Of a stretch of DNA of 64,000 bases, positions 45,691-57,281 are shown piece after piece (the stretch's first letter is position 1; every line of letters starts with the position of its first letter). The DNA comes from Pseudocercospora fijiensis CIRAD86 (Eukaryota; Ascomycota; Dothideomycetes; Mycosphaerellales; Mycosphaerellaceae): the NCBI RefSeq assembly GCF_000340215.1, contig NW_006921540.1, positions 3,859,402 through 3,923,401 on the forward strand, in the 5' to 3' direction. The translations under genes and the position numbers were made by a program. The notes below the pieces were generated by a model. It had not been told where the DNA came from. It searched no databases and worked only from the letters and a program-made list of their open reading frames with translations.

Positions 45691-48600
45691 GGTTTAGTAA
45701 TCGTTTGTTGTTACTAATTTTGTTAGCACTTATCGATCTCGTTACCCTACTACTCGATATGTCTACCTCTTTATTAAATCCGTTACCGCCGCCGGCGGAG
45801 GATACGCTAGCGGAAGCCGCCTAGGGCGATTTCGCGCTCGAGAGCGACGACGATACCGCGGACGCGTCGGAAGAGGACGAAATCGACGAATCTAGTAAGG
45901 AATCTAGTAATTCTTCCTCCGAAGAAGGTCCTCGGCGTAATACGAAATCCTATATCCTTAAACTACTCGAGAACTCGACATTCGCCGCTCTTCCTACCGT
46001 CGATAACCTTAAATACTAGCGCTAGCGATATATACTTAGTAACGCGCGCAACTCGTTTACTTTATCGGTAAAGGAATAGTATCTATTAAAGCTATATATC
46101 GATAACATTTAGGTAGTAGATAAAGCGTTATATATCGAGCGTAATAGTACGGAAACTACGCGTTACGCGTATCGCTTTCGAAAGAAGGAAGATTAGAAGG
46201 CAAATAAGTCGACGAGCTAGTATATAAAGAAGATAGAGCGGAAGATAGAGCCGGCGCGTACGTGTCCTATAACTATAAAGGTTGTTAGTATCTATAGCGA
46301 GAATAAGAAGATAAAGGAGGTTAAGATTATCGGATACCGCATTTAGCGCGTTAGTCGTAAAGAATACTATACTAACTATACGCTAGACAATTTTAATAAC
46401 TTCCGTTAGTATAGCGCGCTTCTAACTACCGTAGGGTATAAGATATACTATAGATATCGACCGGCTTCGGTATACCGCGCCTTAAAGGTATAATACGACC
46501 TAGTCGCTTATAAGAGGTTTAAAGCCGCTAGCGGGTTGTTTTTACGCAAATACGACGTGCTAAACTCTAGCTGCTCTTTCCGGAAAGTATATAAGTCTAG
46601 CAAACTCGGCGGCGCGTCGCTAGCGTAGGAAACATAACGAGATAATATAATAAAGTAGTACAAATAAGGTATATTAATGTTTATATTCCTATCTAGATTA
46701 GTAAAGTAAGGTTAGAATTAGCAGTACGGGAGCGACGGTCCGCGTATCCGGACTCCGATTAACTAATAGATCGATACGGAATATTACTTATCTCGACCTC
46801 GAAACCGAGGAAGATATTAGGCTCGATGTCCTCCGAATAGAGGACTAAAAAGCTAAAATCTTATAAATCTTCGAAATTCTCGAAGTTCTCGCTTAAGGCG
46901 GTAGCGCCGTAGAGCCTTAGCTTCGAGCTAATCAAACATTTTAGATGCTATAGTAACACTTCGGCTTAGCTTTAGCGAGCCTTAGTAACCCGAATCCGGA
47001 TTTCCTAGATTCCGTAGGATTCCTTTGTTTTAATTCTTAGTTTTCTATTATAACAATTACTAATTTATTACTTTAGAAGGTTACAAATGCGAGATAGTAT
47101 TAGTTAAAAGGCATTGCGACGATTAATTAATATACGGCATTATTTACGCGTTTAAAAGTAGCCTAGACCTACTCCGGAAGTATTAAGTAATCGCTTTTAT
47201 AGACGCGACGCATAAGACTAATTATCTTAGTTAGTACCTCTATACTATTATAATTAAGGACAAATATAGCATGTCGCGTATAGTCGCTTATATACTATTA
47301 CCTATAGACGACGGCGATATTATCGCTACGTTTCTACGTACAATATACTACTAGAGTAGGTAGATACTAATCTATATCCTAACCGACGACTCGGTAGCTA
47401 AGCGACGCGCTATTCGACTAGCGTTTCCTTCTACTAAACACCTCCTTTGCTACGTATACGTTTAGCGTACTATCGACCGTCGCTTCGGTAGTAAAGACTA
47501 TATAAAGACGCGCTAATACCTTAAAGCCGCTATAATCTATCGTAGGTCGCTCGAAGGCGCGAAAGAGTCGCTCTAAGCCGCTATTAACGACCTGCCTCGT
47601 AACGGCGATTATAGTAAGAATAGGCTCTATTTAGAGGTCGACTTTAGTAAGGACATTGCTCTATAGGCAAACTACTATTGCGTCGTCGATATACCGCCGA
47701 TAGTTAAGTAGAATAAGACAACTAATATAAACGAGAGCTTCTACGGTTATATTAAATTAGACTATAAGTCGCTAATAGTAGTAGACTTTACGCTTCTCGG
47801 CGTTATAATATACGTCTTCTAAGAAGTTACTAATAAGGACCTACGCTCTTACCTCGTCGAGCGCTAGTAGGTAGTAAATATATACTCTCTCGCTCGTAGC
47901 GACGACGATAAGCTAAGAATATACCTTCTATAGCTTCCGTAGCCTATATAGCGTAAAATTAGCGCTAAGATTATCGAAGCGAGCGATACTACGGTATTCT
48001 ATAACCTAGTCGCCCTCGCAAATTGCGACGAGGCTAGTTAGCTAACGTATAACTACAAATTCTTCTACTAATATTATATACTTTGCGCCTGCCTCTAGTA
48101 CTATTATATTACTCTTTATCGCGTCGTTATTAAATAACGTTACTAGTAGTACTAGATCGATATGTTTAATAGTCGCGTACTCGAGGTTTATAAGATATAC
48201 GAGGCGCGCGCTCTACGTTAGAAGGACGACTCGGCGCCGGCAATAGCGCCTAATTATAGTTACTAGCTCGAGATAAGAGAGACAATAACTAACTATTATA
48301 AGATAATCTTCTAACTCGAGCGATAATGCGACAAATAAGGCCTCGAAGACGACGATCTAGCGAGAGCTTCTTATATTGCTAACGCCGTCCGCATCTTCTA
48401 TAAGGCCGGCAACGATATAAGGCGCTAATTTACTGCTTTATAGATACGCGCGTTTAATTAATAACGACCTAATCGACAAGTTATCCCTTCGTAGAAGCCT
48501 AAACTATTATAATAAGCGCTTAAACAAGGCGTATTATCGCGTTATTTTAATACTTCGAGTAAGGCGCCGTAGGACGCGATAAAGAAGTATAAGAGGTCGC

Positions 48601-49195
48601 AGAAAGAGCCGGAGAAGGAACATATACTAAAACGAATACTACTAGCGCTAGTAGCACTAAACGCTTACTTAAATACGCGTGTATTTAGTCCTAAGCCGCG
48701 GCTAGAGGTTCTAGTAAGTATAGGCGCGTTCTCTATGCTATTGCCTATACCGCCGGCTTTATATACCGCTATAGAGGTAACTTATAGCTAGCATATGCTA
48801 ATAGCGACTCCGCCGGCATTCTATACTATATTATCGCACTTAAATAAGTAGCAAAATAGTCTTCTAAGTGCGATATAGGTCTTAGGCGGCATGCCTTATA
48901 TATTGCCGCCCTCTAATATATATTAGCGTTATTAAATTAGCAAGAACTGCTAACAATACCTCGAATTTGGCTATATTACTAATCTCTTAACAAACTTTAG
49001 CTTTATTTTTAATATTATACCTAATACCTATTAAACAAGCATGCGGAGCTATTAAAACAGTGTTAATTCTACTTAATTTATTATTAAACTAATGCCGTAC
49101 GAGCTCGTACGACCGGACGACTTAATACTAGCGGAAATCGCTAAAAAGTCGTATAAACCTACCTATATACTATCGACCTAGTAACGACAACGCGT
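45691..49195 (+). mobile_element. RIP-killed Mutator-like element (MULE)
   Basis: A TA-saturated block with a decayed transposase frame on the + strand, starting at an ATG at 45759 (MSTSLLNPLPPPAEDTLAEA). RIP composition begins soon after 45690 and ends near 49195. Terminal inverted repeats were looked for; only a weak TTTGTTT similarity (45655 area against 49220 area) was found. Confidence 0.7.
45759..48620 (+). pseudogene. MULE transposase remnant
   Basis: The acidic, Ser-rich N-terminus (45759-45960) is followed by a basic region. The MULE catalytic domain then shows the first Asp in DATHKTN at about 47202. The second is in the ILTDDSVAKRRAIRLAFP segment near 47380-47430, followed by the family's cysteine segment HLLCYVYV. 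Later, near 47700-48300, are a KTTNINESFYGYIK-type segment and a Cys-containing region where a SWIM finger would lie. Established: MULE transposases are DDE enzymes with this order. Many TAG stops show it is inactive. Confidence 0.75.
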
Positions 49196-50094
49196 AGCGA
49201 TAGCGAGGTTACGCTTTCTAAACAAATACAGTAGACGGACGGACATTGAGATCTTACCGAGTCCGTTGCGGCAGGCTGACGGTATGTGGGTCCATTCTTA
49301 TGTGCACCGTGCATGCGGTATTTGATTTGGGTCCGTGTCCGTGTCCGTGTCCGCCCGGGAAGACTAGGCTCGCACCTTTGCGGGCCGGAGCCGCTGTTAT
49401 GGCATCGGCGACATTTCTCTACAACCTTCAAAACACACATCTACAGCCGCACATGAAAATGGTATGAACACTGCCCGCCAAGCCACCGACAATACCGTAC
49501 ATCGGTCTCGCCTGATCGCCATGCCACCGTCGTTGCCGGCGCCCACAGTCACAATGCACTCATCCCTGCTGTTCCTGATCACTGCTCGAATGCCATGGCT
49601 ATTTCTTCGCAGAGCGCATTCGAAGACACTATCGCCTTCATCTGTGCTCCCCCAGGCCCTCACTGTCGATGCGACCAGGACAAAGATTGGACTTCAACAA
49701 TGCTCTTGTTCTGTTCACTTACGCCTAGACAAAGGCTCTCCCTTTGGTCTTTCGCACAATGCTTCGTCAGCTTCAATGCGATTGTCTCAAGTGCGCTACC
49801 TAGTGCACTTCTTACTCTTATAGGTATAGGAGCAAGACCTTTGCTCTCGTTTCTCCCCTTGCTGTATCGCATCCCGTGCAGAGTTCAAATTGTGCTTACC
49901 TCAGTCAACCACTGTCCTGGAGACATTCAACCGCTGACAGAAACAAGCCACCAATTTCGGAACTTTGCACTCTCTTCGATCACCACTGTCCTGGAGCCGG
50001 TCAAGCGCTGAGACAGATGCAAGGCATCAATTTCGGACTTTGCATTTCCTTCGATCACAATCTCTGCTGCCGGTCAGCATTGCGAACTGACGAC
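49196..50094. other. Upstream region of the metalloprotease-like gene
   Basis: Ordinary composition. Several overlapping open frames on both strands (49159-50011) carry no motif. The right end contains a 74-bp tandem duplication and should be the promoter/5' UTR of the gene at 50095. Confidence 0.4.
49908..50055. repeat. 74-bp diverged tandem duplication in the 5' leader
   Basis: Two units starting ACCACTGTCCTGGAG (49908 and 49982) share CAAGC/TCAAGC, CTGA-ACAGA, ATCAATTTCGGA-CTTTGCA and CTTCGATCAC in order. 74 is not a multiple of three, which argues that this stretch is leader rather than coding, although one frame is open through it. Confidence 0.8.
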
Positions 50095-51453
50095 ATGCAG
50101 AACCAACCCCAATCAACAATGCCTACAGGCACTCCCCAGCCTTTCAACTTTGGACACCCAACATCCGAGGGGCAGCCTAGCTCTCAGCAATTCTTTCCAT
50201 TCTTTCAGCTGGACGGTATGCAACCGGACAGGTACAGGTTCCAAGAGAAGCTCTTCAACCTGCCGCTTGGAGACCTAGGGAACGTTCAGCCTCTGACCTC
50301 TCTTTTGAATTCCCTGTGGCACAGCGGGAAGCTCCCACCGCTCGCGCTGAACTTCATGACACGCCTCATACATCTGGCACTCCCATTCTGGCATGCTCTC
50401 TTAGTAAGTACACCCGTCGTCTATCCATCAGAAGCATGTCCAGCTCCCAAGGAAACACTAACAGATGCAGAGAAATGGGACACCATTGCCAAATTGGAAG
50501 AGCTCGCGCAGGCACTCACCATCACCTTCGGCGAAATAGGCGAAGGCGTCAGTGGTGAGACGAGAGCATCATTACGCACACTTGCCACAATGCCCGGTCG
50601 CGGAGCAGACATCATCATCAGCCAGGAATATCTCAACGAAATCAATGCGACAACAGAAGCAGAAGACGTGATCAACTTCCAAATTCTCTGTTTTCGCGTC
50701 GCGACCACCGTCGTCCACGAACTTGCCCACGCCGCAGCACTAGCCAATTCCGGCATGCCTCAACCATTCCCCAACACCTTCATCGGTGACTCCCAATCCA
50801 ACGAGATCGGCTTCGAAATCGAGAAGTACCTCTTTGGCGGCGTTCTCGACCTCGAAACCTTCTTCGGACCGGAATACGGCGACATCCCATACTACGCTCA
50901 CAACAACATTACCTCGCGAGTCAACTACCGTCTCATCCTCCTGGATTGGCCCGACAAGGACGTCATCGACATGTACCGCGAATCTGGCGCCTCCTGCGCA
51001 TGTCACGCGAAGTTACCCCCCGCTCGAATCTCCTGGACCACCTCCTTCCTCCACATCTCCTGCGTCTTTCAAAACTCCTACTGGCAAGACATCGTCCCCC
51101 AATTCGGCCGAGCAGCCCTGCACTTCCCTCGCCATTTCGGATCTCTCAGAGCTGACGATCTCACCTGGAATCCTTGGGACTTACTCCAAGCCCTCATGCC
51201 CGGTAATCTTTACGTCATAGACCAAAATATGTTGGTTTACTTCGTTCAGAAGGTTGATGATCCGAGTGCCCAGAAGGTACGGGAGTTTTGGGATCAGCGA
51301 ATGCCGAAGAATTCCAAACTTCACGAATGGTTGGCGCTGACTCAACAGGATTTTGGCCTGAGTCCGGATTTGAAAGCTGCCATGGAGAGGGTGCTTGCTG
51401 TCATGGACTTTGATCGCACGATTGGCGTGCTGCCGATTGCTGCGAGGCAATAG
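50095..51453 (+). CDS. HExxH zinc metalloprotease-like protein
   Basis: A 452-aa protein in one exon. Residues 208-212 are HELAH inside a helix (TTVVHELAHAAALA), the zinc-binding HExxH signature. A glutamate 25 residues on (SNEIGFEIE, E237) is in place for a third, gluzincin-type ligand. The N-terminus is Pro/Gln-rich without a signal peptide, and no transmembrane segment is seen. The frame is open upstream to 49876, but I choose the ATG at 50095 (MQNQPQSTMPTG). The upstream part runs through a 74-bp duplication that is not a multiple of three; an in-frame ATG at 50017 is the alternative. Many fungi have such uncharacterised HELAH proteins, and substrate and peptidase activity are unknown. 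It lies just right of the dead Mutator element. Confidence 0.75.
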   Translation: MQNQPQSTMPTGTPQPFNFGHPTSEGQPSSQQFFPFFQLDGMQPDRYRFQEKLFNLPLGDLGNVQPLTSLLNSLWHSGKLPPLALNFMTRLIHLALPFWHALLVSTPVVYPSEACPAPKETLTDAEKWDTIAKLEELAQALTITFGEIGEGVSGETRASLRTLATMPGRGADIIISQEYLNEINATTEAEDVINFQILCFRVATTVVHELAHAAALANSGMPQPFPNTFIGDSQSNEIGFEIEKYLFGGVLDLETFFGPEYGDIPYYAHNNITSRVNYRLILLDWPDKDVIDMYRESGASCACHAKLPPARISWTTSFLHISCVFQNSYWQDIVPQFGRAALHFPRHFGSLRADDLTWNPWDLLQALMPGNLYVIDQNMLVYFVQKVDDPSAQKVREFWDQRMPKNSKLHEWLALTQQDFGLSPDLKAAMERVLAVMDFDRTIGVLPIAARQ

Positions 51454-52860
51454 GGGCTTGCTTTCAGCGGTTAGGTAAGTCAGTGCAGGTAAGTAAGTCA
51501 TCAAACTCCAATCCCTCGTGTTCCCTATGCTTCCTCAAATATCTGTCTTCTTGAATACAAAACCTCCTGCTTTCCAACCCTCCACTCTTCTCCCCGTCAA
51601 TTTTCCACTATATAAAATTGCTTCCTACCGTACCCTCAACCTTACCCACAAATTCCCGTCCGTGCCCTCACACAGCATTGTTCTCTTGGATTTTTTTCAC
51701 GCGGAATTCGCAGCCAGGACATGACGCACTCCAGATAATCCCTATTGCTCGCAATACTGATACAAAGTTCGGGGTCATCGTCCGCAGACGGGGTGGTGTA
51801 AAGAGCAGAAGAAATACTCCGTGGATTCCAAGACAAATGACCCCCGAATGTACCGAAAGCAGTGATCAAGATCGAACAAGGGACATAGATCTCCTTAAAC
51901 AGCTATCTAAGCAAAACATATTGAGAAGGTGTCGTAGTTCCCCTCTCGGCAATGCCAAGCATTGCTTACATAAGAGGTGGCATCCATGTATGTCCTCCTC
52001 CTTGCGCTCCTACTTCAAATTGCCTTCCAGGGAGCCTGCTGTACAATGAGATTTCCGCTACGCGCGAGGAACTCCGAACCACCGTCTTCCAAAGATTTGG
52101 AAGATTCGGACCAAGCTTCGCAGTGGAATAGTACCAAGCCGTTGGCACATGCCGCGTCGCTTAGCCGGGAATGCAAAGACGGTGAAATGCATTGGCCTTG
52201 CTTCACTCACAGCTAACGACAAGGATCGCGAGGAGAGGGATGAGATGAGATCGATTCTGTTTCTAGGCCCTACCCAACACGCTGGCTCCTAATGGGTCTG
52301 GCAATATCCCTTACCGAATCACTTGGTCGGCCTACCACACTTATTATTCCAGCGCAGATGGATCTCTATGATGTTTGCAACAGCTTGAGTTGTCACTGTG
52401 ATTGCTCACAGAAGCTGTGGCGTTGGTCAGTGGAGATAATGAGATTCATTGACTGTGCTCACGCTGAACGGCCAAGGCATCTTCTCGTCCGAATGTGACA
52501 CCCAACAGGCACTCACGGTCAGCCAGTCTAGGTCGGGCTTGAACGGTCTTAGTCGGGCCTCGAACGGTAAGTAAGACAAATATAACAGTGGTGCTCTGAA
52601 GCAGTTGGTCAACACTTGACGATGTGTCACAGATTCAGCTTCCAATGCAAGTTACCTTACGTCAAGAAAAGCACTTGATAACACTGTTTCCACATCGTCT
52701 CCGCTGAGCTCAACAGTGACACTAGTGCAAGCAGCCATCTAGTTCAATCTCCTGGTACATCCCCCAACTTGACAATTTATGCGACCGACCACTAGCCAAG
52801 GATCTTCCAGCATTACCAAAAACCTCACTAGCCGTCTCATTATCAAGTTTAGGACCGACC
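51454..52860. other. Intergenic region, no gene supported
   Basis: About 1.4 kb of ordinary sequence. Short open frames (51618-52049 +, 51977-52216 +, 52427-52645 -) lack motifs and convincing splice signals. A small repeated phrase, TCGGGCYTGAACGGTCTTAG, occurs near 52532-52569. No RIP signal. Confidence 0.4.
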
Positions 52861-54160
52861 ACCTTCGACTTCGGGACTGAGACTGTCCAGTCGTCCTCCC
52901 TAGGTTCTACGAGTACTCAGGCATCCATTTCCAACGAGCTTGTGCTTTTATGTCCTCCAATCGAGTATCCATCGGCTGCTAACAACTCAAAAACATGCAC
53001 TTCGGCATACGGCACTTCCTTCAATGTCACTTGCGGAATCAAACTACTGAGCTCCGTTCTTCGCCGGACTATTACATCTAGTCTCAATCCGGGATTGATC
53101 GTGGCCACCAACATTTTCGGCAACCGCATTGCCGTTGTCATCAGCTTTGAGTTCTCCTGTATCTTCAACTAGCGCAACTAGCTCGCTGGTATCCCTTCCG
53201 GCTGTCTCGACCTCTTCCACCATCGATGCAAGGTAGGTGAAATACGCCAAGATATTGAGGTTCACTGGGCGTTCGATCTGGCCACGAATTCGTATACTAA
53301 TCTAGGGGAACAGTTCTTCAAGCTCTTCGCTTGTTCTCTCTCCGCCACTTACGACATCGATCAGCTCGACATCCTCAACACCGACCAGCACGTTTCTTTT
53401 GACATCATCCAGTGCATTCTCTCCAACATCAAACAGCGCTTCGTCCAGCCACACCAGCAGCAGCATTTCCATATCTAGTGGTTCTTCGACCGCTACACCA
53501 AGCACATCCAGTTCTTCGATAACATTAGTCAGCAGCAGTGGCTCATCGGATGCATCCATTTCTTTGACAGAAGCATCAAGCAGTGACAGTGCAGCATTAA
53601 GCTCTTTGTCAACTTCAAGCCATGTCTGGTCGAGTATTTCCAATCACTCAACAGAATCGAGCAGCAGCAGTGCGGCATCGTGAAGCTCTTCAACAGGCAG
53701 TGCGAGTACTAGCAATACTCTACCCATTACGTCCACCTCCTTGATAGGATCGAGCAGTAGCAGTACTGCTTTAATTTCCTCATCAACCTGAACAAAAGTC
53801 GCCACAAGCACTACTACACGCACAACTTCAACCACTACTGCATTGTCTACATCGACCTAGTAGTTCGAGCATAGATAGCTCATCTCTAGCACCTGTTAGC
53901 AGATTATCGACTACTTTGTCGACGAGCACCGGCAGCTTTTCAACGACCAACTTCTTTCCTACGCCACGAACTAATTCAATAAGCACAACGAGGACAATTG
54001 GAAGTGGGTCTACTGCGTCGAGTTCTACTATGAGATCGTCTTGGTACAGACTTCCTCCCTTGCACCAAATATCATGACATTTGCTAACTTGCTCTAATAG
54101 TTTATCGACATCTATTTTTGGCGTGAGCTCGCAAGTCACAACGTCGTCTTTGTCCTTGAG
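52861..54160 (+). pseudogene. Degenerate Ser/Thr-rich coding region upstream of the chitinase
   Basis: The + strand first encodes a Cys-containing segment (LVLLCPPIEYPSAANNSKTC..GTSFNVTCG, 52930-53040) and then long Ser/Thr-rich stretches (53313-53680 and beyond). The Ser-rich frame is broken by TGA at 53681 and near 53792 and by TAGTAG near 53857. It continues Ser-rich in another frame to about 54070. A plausible intron (GTAGGT..TACTAAT..ACAG, about 53232-53312) joins two parts. Either this is the decaying N-terminal part of the chitinase gene at 54252, or a multi-exon region I cannot resolve. The Ser/Thr bias itself is clear. Confidence 0.45.
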
Positions 54161-54251
54161 GTAGGATACTATTCAAATGCGGTATGATGATAAAAAAGAT
54201 TGACAAATACAAGCATATTCTCTACTACACCATTCATCGTCTCGATCTCAG

Positions 54252-55821
54252 CATCGTCATCTTCAACACCGATTGGACCAACGACTTCAAGGTAAGATAC
54301 GTACGCGCGTACGAGCAATCAACTGCACCACTGACCCGCTTCATAGCTCATTATCAGGCTCCGTCAGCTGCTTCATGCCTTCTCCAACGAGCACGGAAGT
54401 AATTACATCGAGTTCAAAGTGGGTACAGTGGTGTCTGAAACTGTATGTCGTAGGCTAATGTACATTGGTAAAGTTGCGCCACCAGCTCTTTGACTACGTC
54501 AACTTCACGCAGTTCAAGCTTCATCATCAGCTCAAGCTGCACTAGCAGCTCCTCGACTTCACCAAGTCAATCCAGCTCCTCTACCTCTTCGATCCAATTG
54601 TCCTCGTCCACATCGTCTCCGCTAACGTCGTCTTTCGCAAGAAGAAGGTACGTCACTCTTTCATCTAGGATGTTGGAACGCGAACGCGCTGTCTGCATTC
54701 CACTAATCACCCTAGTAATGCATTTAATGACATTCAAAAGTCACAGGTCCACCTCAAGATCAACCAAAACAAGCTTCGCATCGACCGCAGTACCTTCGTC
54801 ACTCACATCAAGCTCTGCAACCAGCTCCATTCCCAGCGCAACCTCAATCCACACATTGAACAAAGCAGCCCAAACAAATTTGGCAGTCTACTGGGGTTCA
54901 AGTCCAGCCACAACAAACGGCGGTCTCCTCACACTATGCCGGAATCCCAACGTGAATATAATCATGATCGCCTTCCTCGGGGCATATTTCGGACCCAACG
55001 GTTACCCAACCCTCAAAATCGGCGGTCACTCCTGTCGTGCAGCAACAACAGCACAAAAAGCCACAGCCCCCGGCCTAGTAAACTGCGTAGCAATGGCACC
55101 CATGATAACCGAATGCCAGCGCATCGGCAAACCCATTCTCCTCAGCATGGGCGGCCCCTCGAGCACATCAAACTTCACCTCCGCCACCCAAGCCACAGAA
55201 TTTGCATCAACCCTCTGGTCCCTCTTCGGAGCAGATCTCACCAACACAACCACCCTCCCCATCCGTCCCTTCGGCCCCGATGTCATTCTCGACGGTTTCG
55301 ACATAGATTCCGAAAACGAAATGCCCGACCACTACGCAACCTTCGCCTCAGCCCTCCGAGAGAAATTCTCTGAAAATCCCACCCCCTCCACAAAACAATT
55401 CTACCTCTCCGGTTCCCCCCACTGTCCCCTCCCCGACAAAAGCCTTCCGTTAGACGCCATGTTGCAATTCGACTGGGTATGGCCCAGATTCTACAATGCC
55501 ATGCAATGCAACTTAAACAGCGAAGCTTTTTTAGATTCGCTCTCCGCGTGGTCGAAGCAGCTGGGCACAAACGGACCACGTCTCTTCCCCGGCATCGCCG
55601 TGTCAAACTTGAGTGCTAGTGGGAATGTGCCTGGCTCGGAGCTGGAGGGTTATATTGCGAAAATCAATCTTACGGATGTCGGGAATTTTGGGGGGTTGAT
55701 GCTTTGGGATGGGAGTTTTGCTTTGGCGCGGGATGAGGAGGGGGAGGATTTTTTGGGGTATGCGAAGAGGGCGCTTGTCAATTTGGTGAGTGGTTGGAGT
55801 GAGGGTTTGGGGATTTTTTGA
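54252..55821 (+). CDS. GH18 class III chitinase with Ser/Thr-rich N-terminal region
   Basis: Hydrolyses chitin beta-1,4 bonds, for cell-wall remodelling or fungal competition. The catalytic domain begins near 54870 (NLAVYWGSSPATTNGGLLTLC) and shows LLSMGG (SxGG motif) and LDGFDIDSE at 55288-55314. The latter is the DxxDxDxE signature with the catalytic Glu at 55312. The domain ends close to the TGA at 55819. Upstream, exons 54347-54418, 54486-54647 and 54747 onward join in phase over introns 54419-54485 and 54648-54746 to give a Ser/Thr-rich stalk. A 40-nt exon at 54252-54291 precedes them across a 55-nt intron. Further 5' the phases stop fitting, and I found no signal peptide. Ser/Thr stalks are usually C-terminal in fungal class III chitinases, so the N-terminal place is odd. 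The catalytic domain is certain, the gene start is not. Confidence 0.85.
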
Positions 55822-56277
55822 ATGAGAAGGGGGGAAGATTGGTTTGTCTTGATCTACTGGGAAATGAGATTGCTTGTAGCGGATCAGGTAGCTAGTCTGT
55901 CGATACTAGTAATATATCAATTTACCCCTAGAATACAAACCCACATCTAGATCCCTGTGCGTATCATCACGCCAGCACCAAGATCACGACAACAAGCCCA
56001 TGATCGAGACGGTGTAAGAAGCGAATGGTCCAGCATCCACGTCGATGGCTAGAGAAGCACAGTATTTGTGTTTCACGACTGCTCATCCACGTTCCCACAA
56101 GCTTCGGAGAGACGACTTCCTTATCTGAGTAGGCCGATGATCAAATCATCACGGTACTAGCGCATTGTGAAGAGTAAAACGCAGCCCTCGCTCTTTGGCT
56201 GGCAACGTTCACAACCGCGCGCCCGCGGTCACATACTAAGCTCGCCCTATTCGCTTATATCTTATAATACTAAGTCG
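55822..56277. other. Intergenic region
   Basis: 3' flank of the chitinase and of the minus-strand small ORF. A few TA-rich words (TCTTATAATACTAAGTC near 56262) occur, but no repeat or gene is supported. Confidence 0.4.
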
Positions 56278-56571
56278 CTACACCGTCACATGCTGATTCG
56301 GTTTACCACGGAAGCTCATCTCGTGGCCCTTGCCCTCTTCATTCTCGTCCAGCAGCGCATCCCCCTTGGCTGTCTCCTCGAAGCGCTGCTTCTGATCCTC
56401 GTTGATGAATCCGGGTGCGTTGTGGTCGGGAATGTTAGCCGGGTACTTGCCACCTCCCACGCGCATAGCAAATAGCATTGCCGACAGCGCGGCCTCCTTG
56501 ATGCAGATGTAGCTGTAGCGAGTCTCCGGGTCTGAGGCCTTGCAGTCTCGCACTCCCTTGGTCTCGCACAC
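56278..56571 (-). CDS. Small hypothetical protein, probably the 3' exon of a spliced gene
   Basis: A 97-codon minus-strand frame encodes a soluble, charged sequence with protein-like composition (SYICIKEAALSAMLFAMRVGGGKYPANI, then an acidic stretch EETAKGDALLDENEEGKGHEM). It does not begin with a good ATG. Directly upstream (minus strand) is CGTCCGTAG, a possible intron acceptor, so this is likely a terminal exon; 5' exons in 56572-57027 could not be fixed. No family is recognised. It is convergent with the chitinase. Confidence 0.35.
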   Translation of the reverse strand: MCETKGVRDCKASDPETRYSYICIKEAALSAMLFAMRVGGGKYPANIPDHNAPGFINEDQKQRFEETAKGDALLDENEEGKGHEMSFRGKPNQHVTV

Positions 56572-57281
56572 CTACGGACGTTTGTCTGCATGGTTCGAAA
56601 GTTTGCAGGTCCAGAGACAGGCGGCTTGGCTGAGCAAGCGCAGGCTTGTAGAGGAATCATTGAGCTGGATAGTAGAATAGAGAGATCGACTTGCGATGAA
56701 CATATCCTGTAAGCAAGGCCGCATGTCGTATCTTGTGGATCCGCGTCCTGGGGGTTTCGATGTGTATGTGCGCTTGAGCGAAGCCAATGGGGAACGATGC
56801 AGACGACTACATAATGTCTTGGCTGCCTCTTGATGACCATTCGGACGTACTCGTGCGGAGGTAGTGTTGTGTTTGTTGTTGTGGGTGCAATGAATTGGAT
56901 CCTTGACGGAGGCGCCTCTAATATTTGATTGGAATTCCTCGAAATTGAAGGGGCCGCGTTGATGATGTAAGTGTAACATCGTGCCTGCATCAGGCGAATG
57001 TTGTATGTTGACCACGTAGAATGTCAATTTTGATCATCTCGACCTCTTGCATCTCCTCTTAACCATTCACCCCAGTCGCTATCACATGAAAGCCAACGTG
57101 GTCTAATCCCAAGGTCATGGTTAGAACTAAACGATAACCACCGGAGCCATGTCCGGAGCGAGCTACATCTCCAAACTTCGGTCTCAAGTGTTGATCCTGC
57201 ATCAGTACGGTCCTCTCCGTTGATATATTACAATGCCACAATTGAGCATGGCTCACATCAAAACTGCAGAACCACGCCAAA
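56572..57281. other. Region upstream of the small minus-strand ORF and of the hydrolase gene
   Basis: It may contain 5' exons of the minus-strand gene (a frame with ATG near 56725 reads MRPCLQDMFIASRSLYSTI but ends at TAG). The right end serves as promoter for the hydrolase starting at 57282. No repeat was seen. Confidence 0.35.
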
